From positions 62,001 through 126,000 of the forward strand of contig JADKJR010000019.1 in NCBI GenBank assembly GCA_016720925.1: 64,000 nt of DNA. Direction: 5' to 3'. Position numbers and translations under genes: made by a program. Position 1 is the first letter of the stretch. Each line of letters starts with the position of its first letter. Below the pieces are notes generated by a model that did no database searches, was not told the DNA's origin, and saw only the letters and a list, made by a program, of their open reading frames with translations. The stretch comes from Betaproteobacteria bacterium (lineage in GTDB: Bacteria; Pseudomonadota; Gammaproteobacteria; Burkholderiales; Usitatibacteraceae). Below are positions 58,116 through 64,000 of this stretch, one piece after another.

Positions 58116-58407
58116 GAATGTCCTAAATGGTTTGAAAAGTGGTCGAATCGCCAAGGATTGCGCCTGATTCAGTCACCGGCGCCCGCCCAGCCCCAAGACA
58201 TACGGTGAACGGGTTCGATCGGATGTTGGCCTTACCTTGGCCGCGTGGCAGCCACGGGAAGCCGTTCCGGCGCACAACACCGTGGGATCGGTCAGGGGTT
58301 GGAAAATATCCGTGGTCCCTCCCCTATGATCTACAAAGATGACTATTTGCAATTTCGCTGTCGGACTGACATGCGATCTTGCGTGACCAGACACTGTTGT
58401 TGTGTTG

Positions 58408-58890
58408 CTACCCAAACAACACGAATGCAGGCTTTGCCAGCATCAGCCAAATGATAGCAAGCACCGACACGAACGCCGGAATACCAAGCACGAACCAATT
58501 GCGGAAAAGTGTATGGTAGGCAGGCGGCAGCGGCGTACCATCGCGCGCCGCGGCAATTGCAATATTGCGCATGCGAATTTGTAACCCGACCACCGGTAGC
58601 CAGCAGCATCCTGTGATCACGTAAAGAATGAGCGACAACGCGAGCCAACCTTGTGTCAGCGGCCAACCCAGGCCGCGTGCCAGCAGGTACCCCGTTACGG
58701 GTTGCACGACGACTGCGGAGGCTGTGAATACAAAATCCGCGACCACCACCACACGGGCAGTGTGGGCAATCAGAACCGCATCACGCGTGCGGTCGGCCAT
58801 CATCATGAAGAAGGCGATGCCAGCGCCCGTGCCGAGCAGCATCGTTGCACCAATGACGTGTAACCATCGCAGCAGTTCGATGGACGTCAT
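58408..58890 (-). CDS. DUF2269-family integral membrane protein
   Basis: A 160-residue membrane protein with four hydrophobic segments. Signature sequences are LLRWLHVIGATMLLGTGAG, FVFTASAVVVQPVTGYLLA and RMRNIAIAAARDG. ATG 58890 overlaps the TGA of the upstream SDR gene (TGATG), so translation is probably coupled and the two may act together. The function is unknown. Confidence 0.85.
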   Translation of the reverse strand: MTSIELLRWLHVIGATMLLGTGAGIAFFMMMADRTRDAVLIAHTARVVVVADFVFTASAVVVQPVTGYLLARGLGWPLTQGWLALSLILYVITGCCWLPVVGLQIRMRNIAIAAARDGTPLPPAYHTLFRNWFVLGIPAFVSVLAIIWLMLAKPAFVLFG

Positions 58891-60188
58891 CACCGCTCCT
58901 CCAGCAGCACCAAGGTAACCAAGGCCAGGACAATTGACGGCAGCACCTTGACGAACGGCCCGAGCGGATCGCCCCATAGCGCTGGCGTCAGCATACTGCC
59001 CGCCACGAGGTAACCCAAAGAGATCGCAACCATTCCAACGCACGCCCTCTTCGCAAGCGGTCGAACGAGAATTGAGAGGCCAAGGAGAATGTCTATCGTC
59101 GCGCCCGCGATCACCAGAAACTTTGCCGATGATATTGAAAGCACATCGGCTGGCAATACCGCCGCGGCACGTTCGATATCGAACAATCCGATCGTTCCCG
59201 AAAGCACCCAGAAAATTGAGAGGGTCGCGACCATGACCGGCATCAACAAGTACAGCCTTGCAAACCATCGTTCCTGAAGCGTTGCCGGCATCGCGTCCAG
59301 TGATTGCTCCATGGATAGCAGGTTGCCGCCGCGCAACTGCCGCACCTGGGACGCCTCACCAATGACGTTGTCCTGCAACGCAAGCAGCGCGTTCGACCGC
59401 AACGGCGACCGCCAGCCGAGGTAACCGAGCGCATCCGCCACCAGCGCCACGGGCGCCAGCGTCCATTGGGGCAGCGCGATCTCGACAACGGGTTGTGACG
59501 CGCCCAGCCAGAGCCGGAAATGTCCAACAACTTCACGCAAGGAGTGCGATTCGGCTTCCACCAGATCAATGTCGGTACCGCTGGCGAGTCTGCCCTCGAC
59601 GGCATCGCGGACAAACGCGCAAACATCGCTTATCGCCACCGTCTGGATGCGCGCATCCGCCAGCGCGAGCGGGCTCACCAAAGGGAATGCCGCCAGCATG
59701 CGAATCAATGCCGAACCCCCGTAGGCGTTGGGCGCCAGCACCAGCCCCGGCCGGAGAATGATCCAGTCAATCCTGCTTTCGCGAATGACTGCATCGCCGC
59801 GCGCCTTGCTGCGCATGAATTCGCTGGATGCTTCGGCCGTTGCCCCCGGCGCGGAAATCTGGACGACGCGCGAGACATTGGCGGCTTCACATGCGCGCAT
59901 GAGTGCTGTGATGCTGGTGTGATGAATCGCGGCGAGGTTATCCTTCGCGCCATCTTGCAGCGCACCCGCCGCATTGACGACGACTTCCACACCATCGAGC
60001 AAAGGCCTCCACTTATCCGCGAGTTGCAGCCTTGCAATATCTGTCTGCGCCCAATGGATGCGCGGAAAAACGCGCATGCCCTGCCGCGCAGAGCGCCCCA
60101 CGCCAATCACTTCATGCCCCGCTTCGTGCAGCGTGCGGACAATCGCCAGGCCAATCAGGCCATAGCCGCCAAGTACGAGGACTCGCAA
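58890..60188 (-). CDS. SDR-type epimerase/reductase fused to a DoxX-like membrane domain
   Basis: A 432-residue fusion. The N-terminal part (to about 290) is an extended SDR with GGYGLIG (GxxGxxG, residues 7-13), VVVNAAGALQ and a diverged catalytic region; the C-terminal about 140 residues have four hydrophobic segments (LYLLMPVMVATLSIFWVL, GATIDILLGLSIL) as in DoxX-like proteins. A known natural fusion whose substrate is uncertain. The likely start is TTG 60188 with GGAG six nt upstream. It is coupled to the DUF2269 gene. Confidence 0.87.
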   Translation of the reverse strand: MRVLVLGGYGLIGLAIVRTLHEAGHEVIGVGRSARQGMRVFPRIHWAQTDIARLQLADKWRPLLDGVEVVVNAAGALQDGAKDNLAAIHHTSITALMRACEAANVSRVVQISAPGATAEASSEFMRSKARGDAVIRESRIDWIILRPGLVLAPNAYGGSALIRMLAAFPLVSPLALADARIQTVAISDVCAFVRDAVEGRLASGTDIDLVEAESHSLREVVGHFRLWLGASQPVVEIALPQWTLAPVALVADALGYLGWRSPLRSNALLALQDNVIGEASQVRQLRGGNLLSMEQSLDAMPATLQERWFARLYLLMPVMVATLSIFWVLSGTIGLFDIERAAAVLPADVLSISSAKFLVIAGATIDILLGLSILVRPLAKRACVGMVAISLGYLVAGSMLTPALWGDPLGPFVKVLPSIVLALVTLVLLEER

Positions 60189-60211
60189 TCAAAACTCCAT
60201 TATGGCTAATT

Positions 60212-60280
60212 GAAACTCAAGCACCGGCGCGGGTTTCCAGGCTTTTTATGGCTGGAAGGCTCGTGGATGCTAGTGTTTTT
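60212..60280. repeat. 68-bp palindromic element copy
   Basis: GAAACTCAAGCACCGGCGCGG opens and CGTGGATGCTAGTGTTTTT closes this copy, just upstream of the SDR gene. Confidence 0.85.
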
Positions 60281-60408
60281 CACATTGTCGCTCGCACACT
60301 TGGGCCTGCTGCTTTGGCCTGGCACATATCGGCAGCGCTTGGAACAATAAAACCAGCCCAACGACCATGCTTCGTGCTGGACACGCTCCATCAACCCGAG
60401 GACCGGTT

Positions 60409-60888
60409 TCAGCCCCGCCGTGCGGCCTCGATCGCGGCAATGTCGATATTCTTCATGGTCATCATCGCGTCAAACGCGCGCTTGGCCGCGGCCCGATCGG
60501 GGTCGGTTATTGCCGTGATGAGCGCGCGCGGGGTGATCTGCCACGACAATCCCCACTTGTCCTTGCACCAGCCGCACGCGCTTTCCTGGCCGCCATTGCT
60601 GACGATGGCGTTCCACAGGCGGTCGGTTTCGGCCTGGTCATCGGTCGCGATTTGAAACGAGAAAGCCTCGCTCTGCTTGAACTGCGGGCCGCCGTTCAGC
60701 CCGATGCAAGGAATGCCGGCGACCGTGAACTCAACCGTCAGGACATCGCCCTGCTTGCCGTCGGGGTAGTCGCCCGGCGCGCGTATGACGGCGCCGACAG
60801 CGCTGTCGGGAAATGTTTTCGCATAGAAGTTTGCGGCGTCAACAGCGCCGCCCTCGTACCACAGACAGATTGTGTTCTTGCTTGTCAT
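60409..60888 (-). CDS. PhnB-like VOC-superfamily protein
   Basis: A 159-residue protein from MTSKNTICLWYEGG with AGGAG 8 nt upstream. FYAKTFPDSAVGAVIRAPGDYPDG, PCIGLNGGPQFK, ESACGWCKDKWGLSWQI and FDAMMTMKNIDIAAIEAA are the signature of the PhnB/'3-demethylubiquinone-9 3-methyltransferase' type VOC family. Function unknown despite the family name. Single gene, leftward. Confidence 0.9.
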   Translation of the reverse strand: MTSKNTICLWYEGGAVDAANFYAKTFPDSAVGAVIRAPGDYPDGKQGDVLTVEFTVAGIPCIGLNGGPQFKQSEAFSFQIATDDQAETDRLWNAIVSNGGQESACGWCKDKWGLSWQITPRALITAITDPDRAAAKRAFDAMMTMKNIDIAAIEAARRG

Positions 60889-61022
60889 CTCGTGTCTCCT
60901 GAAAAGTTGAGCAACCGTCATCCGCCATCGTTCAAACCAACCCGCAATCCACGCGGCGAGAGTCGTAGTACTTGTCATCTCAAATCAATGGTAACTCTGA
61001 CGCCAAACGTTGTTCGTAACCT

Positions 61023-61092
61023 GCAAACTCCAGGACAAGTAAGGCTTTCCGGGTACTTTCAGCCTGGGAGGCGCGTGGATACTTGCGTTTCT
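61023..61092. repeat. 68-bp palindromic element copy (diverged)
   Basis: CAAACTCCAGGACAAGTAAGG and CGCGTGGATACTTGCGTTTC fit the family ends with several changes; middle part CTTTC..GGTACTTTCAGCCTGGGAGG resembles the 56211 copy. Confidence 0.6.
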
Positions 61093-61117
61093 GAAGAAAA
61101 TAGAGCCCCGCGCAGGA

Positions 61118-61801
61118 TCATTCAAAAAGTAACTTGGAAATCTTTAGTCTCACGCGTCGATCATTCACCAATGCCACCGCCCATTCGCGTGTGAGATCGG
61201 ATGTCTCCTGGAATCCCAGCCCTTCCGCAATTCGCATCGTTGTTCGTACTCGATCACAGTAGATGCGAGTGAAGGCTTCAAGTCGAGGCGCCTTGGTTGG
61301 TGGCAATCTGCGATGCCTGACTACGTCATCGTTCAAATCCTCGCTGAACTGCAGTAGTCCGCTTTCAGGCGCCGGCCAGTAGCGACGCGCCATTTCGAAG
61401 TCATTTGCCAAGACGATTGCATCAATTGCGAGATCTCCACATTGCTTGGTGAGCGCCGGTGCATTTGACTCGAGTTGTTTCATCAACAAATATGTCGCGT
61501 GCACTTCACCAAGGGCGCGATTGATCGATTCAACATCATGAAATAAACCTCGAGTGCCCTTGCCCGCAATCAGCAGGCGTGTCTTCCTGTCGCGAATCGC
61601 GATGAGTTTGCGTCTTGCCGGCGGATAAACTTCCGCGAGGTCGATCCAATATCCCAGTGCAAATGAGAGCCGAACACCGTATTGGGCCGGCTCATGCTTG
61701 AGCGCGTTGTTGTGATACCAGACGTATTCGCGCAATGCGTCTGCATGCCGACCGGCAAATGCAGCTTCACGTGCGTGGCTCAAGCGATCGCTGACGTTCA
61801 A
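61118..61801 (-). CDS. Conserved hypothetical protein, helical
   Basis: A 227-residue soluble protein, mostly helical: AREAAFAGRHADALREYVWYHN resembles one TPR-type helix pair. Later segments are RLSFALGYWIDLAEVYPPAR and ETSDLTREWAVALVNDRRVR. No known family was recognised. The start is probably TTG 61801. Single gene, leftward. Confidence 0.6.
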   Translation of the reverse strand: MNVSDRLSHAREAAFAGRHADALREYVWYHNNALKHEPAQYGVRLSFALGYWIDLAEVYPPARRKLIAIRDRKTRLLIAGKGTRGLFHDVESINRALGEVHATYLLMKQLESNAPALTKQCGDLAIDAIVLANDFEMARRYWPAPESGLLQFSEDLNDDVVRHRRLPPTKAPRLEAFTRIYCDRVRTTMRIAEGLGFQETSDLTREWAVALVNDRRVRLKISKLLFE

Positions 61802-61849
61802 TGGTTTCTCAATTGACTATTAAAATTGGCGTGAACAAACGGAACAAAC

Positions 61850-61892
61850 GGGTCAGGGTGAATAGTTTCGCGAAACAATTGACGCGGACCCC
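61850..61892. repeat. Imperfect palindrome with GGGTC...GACCC ends
   Basis: The outer GGGTC (61850) and GACCC (61887) and the central perfect GTTTCGCGAAAC (61865-61876) make one hairpin. A similar pair, GGGGTCA...TGACCCC, is found at about 63503-63558 in the IS30 remnant. Palindromes of this kind often flank RAYT-type transposase genes, but none lies here. Confidence 0.5.
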
Positions 61893-61905
61893 TTATCACG
61901 CACAT

Positions 61906-62343
61906 TCATTTTGCAACGAGGTATGCGCCAATCAGTAGCGCAATTACACCAGCGATGCGGGTCAAATCAATTGCCTTGGTCGATACGCCAAGCAGTCCGA
62001 AGTGATCGATAAGAACTCCAACCATGAGCTGACCCACGATGATAAGTGTGATCATCATTGTGGCGCCCAATCGGGGAAGCGTGACGTTGATGCTTTGATA
62101 CAGGATCAAGCCGAAAATCCCGGCGGCCAGCATGTACCAGGGCAGATTCACAGCTTCCCGAATATTTTCGCCCTTTCGGTAAACCAGCCACACCGCCGAG
62201 AAAAGCAAACCACTCAAGTGCACCACAAAGCTGCTTGCGGTACCCCCGATTCGCTGGCCCATCGCGCCCGCAATTGGCGCCTGAAGTCCAACCGCGGCAC
62301 CACCGGCAACACCAATCAGCAAGGTCAGCATGTATTCAATCAT
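61906..62343 (-). CDS. YdcZ/DMT-type small membrane protein
   Basis: A 145-residue membrane protein with five hydrophobic segments: GAAVGLQAPIAGAMGQRIGG, MLAAGIFGLILYQSINVTLP and GATMMITLIIVGQLMVGVLI. These are signatures of the YdcZ (DUF606) family of the drug/metabolite transporter superfamily, often one of a pair; only one is present. GAGGTG precedes the ATG. Leftward. Confidence 0.9.
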   Translation of the reverse strand: MIEYMLTLLIGVAGGAAVGLQAPIAGAMGQRIGGTASSFVVHLSGLLFSAVWLVYRKGENIREAVNLPWYMLAAGIFGLILYQSINVTLPRLGATMMITLIIVGQLMVGVLIDHFGLLGVSTKAIDLTRIAGVIALLIGAYLVAK

Positions 62344-62465
62344 TCATCACCTCTTACGCGGCTACACAGTTTCGATCAACTACAATTTCGCAAAAAATCA
62401 ACGGGCCAGGGTGGACTGTCCCCGAATATTCCCTGTTGCTTTCTTCGATCAGCGATGAATCACCG

Positions 62466-63191
62466 CTACCAGCGCGGCTTTTGCCAGTACGTCACGTAGC
62501 ATTCGCCATCGAGACAAAGCATGGGGTCGCGAGTTTTTTGATGATTGCGTTTTTCCAGGGGGTAGGTGTTGGTCTTGCCGCTGTTGGATTGGGTAGTGAT
62601 GCTATTGGCAGTGGCGCTCCAGCGGCCCGCATCGCCACTGCTGGAGGACGTGCCGCCCCACGCACCCGGCGCGTAAGCCGACATGCTGCCCGACGAGGTG
62701 TAGACATAAGTGCCGTTACCGCGCAGCTCGAAGCAGGATGAGCGCTGCGAGCCGCCTCCGGCGTTGGCGGTGAACGTCGATGCCTGACACCATTTGCCGA
62801 CCAGTTCAGGAAGCACGCCGCCGGCAACATTTCTGTTCGCGCTTTGCGCGGGCGCTTGCGACCCTGCAGCCGCACCCGCCCCTGCATTTCCGGCCGAACC
62901 CTTGTTCATTACCAGTAACCCGGGCAGGTCGCCGCCGCCGATCAACAATTGGCCGCTGCGCAATTCATATGAATACGCGATGACCTGTCCCCTGCGCTCG
63001 ATGAAGATCGTGCGTCCGGCCAACTGGTAGCGCATGGGCACACCGTCGATATTGCCGCCACCTTTGCCGTCGACGGTCATTGAAATCGTCGTACCCTGAA
63101 TCTCGCCGGACCACTGCCCGGTCAGCGCAGGATTCGCCCAGGCGAGAAAGGACGACAAACAAAAAACAATTGCAAGCGTGAGTCTAGACAT
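62466..63191 (-). CDS. Secreted protein of unknown function
   Basis: A 241-residue exported protein, signal peptide MSRLTLAIVFCLSSFLAWAN. It has ALTGQWSGEIQGTTISMTVDG and later GSQRSSCFELRGNGTYVYTSS and WSATANSITTQ, which suggest a two-part beta-rich (lipocalin-like) structure with a glycine-rich linker. The C-terminus holds DGECYVTYWQKP. No family was recognised. The ATG at 63191 is chosen over the longer frame because the signal peptide starts there. Confidence 0.65.
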   Translation of the reverse strand: MSRLTLAIVFCLSSFLAWANPALTGQWSGEIQGTTISMTVDGKGGGNIDGVPMRYQLAGRTIFIERRGQVIAYSYELRSGQLLIGGGDLPGLLVMNKGSAGNAGAGAAAGSQAPAQSANRNVAGGVLPELVGKWCQASTFTANAGGGSQRSSCFELRGNGTYVYTSSGSMSAYAPGAWGGTSSSSGDAGRWSATANSITTQSNSGKTNTYPLEKRNHQKTRDPMLCLDGECYVTYWQKPRW

Positions 63192-63222
63192 GACGATTTC
63201 CGGCGTGATGGATTTCAGACGG

Positions 63223-63290
63223 TGAAACTCTAGCACTGGTGAGATGTTTCAGGCATTTTCGCGAGTTAAACAACGAGTCCCGACACTTTC
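63223..63290. repeat. 68-bp element, variant (type B) copy
   Basis: GAAACTCTAGCACTGGTG opens and ACGAGTCCCGAC lies in the right half, as in the 8791 copy. It lies between the secreted protein gene and the IS30 remnant. Confidence 0.65.
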
Positions 63291-63358
63291 TTGGTGAATT
63301 TAGGGGTGAGGAGTGAAGCCGCGGTACCCTTTTTTTTCTGACGCGAAAGGAGACCGAA

Positions 63359-63571
63359 ATGAGTGGCACACACCTCACCTTGGAGGAAAGATACCTGATT
63401 CACAGCGCGATGTTGGGAGGAATGAGTCCGACGCGGATTGCGCGTCAGTTGAAGCGTGACCGTTCAATGATTTACGACGAGCTCAAGCGCGGTCGGGACG
63501 GTCGGGGTCAATATTGCCCGCATGTTGCCGAAGTCAACAGAAATGCGAGCCTGACCCCTTATCGCGGTGAG
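63359..63571 (+). pseudogene. IS30-family transposase, N-terminal remnant
   Basis: The first about 60 residues, HLTLEERYLIHSAMLGGMSP then TRIARQLKRDRSMIYDELKR, are the HTH_38 DNA-binding part of IS30 transposases. After about RNAS the similarity ends; the rest of the gene, including the DDE catalytic part, is absent and an MBL-fold gene begins on the other strand. The remnant spans an outer GGGGTCA...TGACCCC pair (63503-63558). RBS AAAGGAG lies upstream. Inactive. Confidence 0.8.
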
Positions 63572-63587
63572 TGCTTGACTTTTGACG

Positions 63588-64000
63588 TCACACTCCAGGC
63601 GGCGGATCCGCTTCGCCGCGCGCCTGGTGCCATAGCCGTTCGATGGCCGCCGCGAGTACGAAGCTGGAAAAGGCTGCCTGGCGGCCTTTGTCGTCGCCGG
63701 CAAATTTTTCTTTCCACTCGTCGAGCGTCACCCGCTTTTTCGTTTCCTCCAGCGTGGCACCGTCGGCCACGGCTGCTTTGACTTCCTTGACCAGCACCGC
63801 GACGAGGGCGCGCACCGATCGTAGCGCGGTGCGGTCGCGCTGCAAAGGGCCGTGGCCGGGCAGGATGATGTCGGCGTCCAGCGAGTCGAGCCTGCCGAGA
63901 GTTTCCACCCAGTGCTCGTAATAGGAACCGAAGGCAAACGGAATCGGCAACACAAACAGGTCACCCGATGCGACGATGCGCTCCTTCGGCAGAAACACCA
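63588..64000 (-). CDS. MBL-fold metallo-hydrolase (partial, N-terminus beyond right edge)
   Basis: The last about 137 codons are visible; the start lies outside the window. FLPKERIVASGDLFVLPIPF and LDADIILPGHGPL match the second half of MBL-fold hydrolases, with the H of PGHG as a zinc ligand. The C-terminal helices (TKKRVTLDEWKEKFAGDDKG) are consistent with subclass members that act on small substrates. The substrate is unknown. Confidence 0.85.
   Translation of the reverse strand, partial: VFLPKERIVASGDLFVLPIPFAFGSYYEHWVETLGRLDSLDADIILPGHGPLQRDRTALRSVRALVAVLVKEVKAAVADGATLEETKKRVTLDEWKEKFAGDDKGRQAAFSSFVLAAAIERLWHQARGEADPPPGV

Noticed and set aside
2973..63290. CRISPR array from the recurring 68-bp unit
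   Set aside because: Copies are kilobases apart, not regularly spaced, and are palindromic elements between ordinary genes.

Overview
The window looks like a chromosomal piece (about 60% GC by eye) of an environmental proteobacterium, most likely a betaproteobacterium. The basis is the cysB-cysM pair, the omega-amino-acid:pyruvate aminotransferase, TlpA-type thioredoxins, a DsbA/FrnE protein, HPP and AI-2E family membrane proteins, and many exported proteins with Gram-negative signal peptides or lipoboxes. The species cannot be named from sequence alone. No rRNA, tRNA, CRISPR array or prophage was seen.

Layout. 1-2.9 kb: cysM (cut by the left edge), cysB-type regulator and a class III aminotransferase, all leftward. 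2.9-4.1 kb: a decayed exported gene plus hairpin repeats. 4.1-8.6 kb: leftward ABC exporter operon (ATPase, FtsX-type permease, HlyD-type adaptor). 9.5-16.9 kb: an ECF sigma factor, a Ser/Thr kinase with a TPR tail, and two secreted proteins ending in the same dockerin-like module. 17.1-18.1 kb: a small exported protein and a TlpA thioredoxin. 18.2-22.6 kb: a second, paralogous ABC exporter operon, rightward, so the two exporters point outward from the ECF/kinase island. 22.6-30.5 kb: a lipoprotein and three large secreted proteins (Asp-box propeller, tail-fibre-like with S74 chaperone, ASH/Fn3-type), two of them with the dockerin-like module. 30.7-37.9 kb: AI-2E permease, P-type cation ATPase, exported methyltransferase, GNAT, TlpA and a small membrane protein, all leftward. 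38.4-42.1 kb: a nine-haem cytochrome with three Ig-like domains, behind a candidate FNR-type box, convergent with a collagen-like protein. 42.3-46.9 kb: membrane and small proteins. 47.6-54.0 kb: a roughly 2,146-residue Rhs/YD protein whose domain order (TTR-like, FN-plug-like, NHL propeller, YD shell, Rhs core) is that of animal teneurins, carrying the dockerin-like module at its N-terminus. 54.1-64.0 kb: scattered small enzymes and membrane proteins, an IS30 remnant and an MBL-fold hydrolase cut by the right edge.

Two features tie the window together. First, five different exported proteins carry one homologous module of about 165 residues: an Ig-like part starting SRK.HG and ending G(V/I).DN, then a duplicated calcium-loop (dockerin-like) part. 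Second, a palindromic element of about 68 bp recurs at 14 intergenic sites. Several of the large secreted genes, and the kinase, are split by single-base indels, several of them in homopolymers. A 95-bp stretch of long G and C runs lies at 9.1 kb. Sequencing or assembly error is therefore at least as likely as true gene decay.
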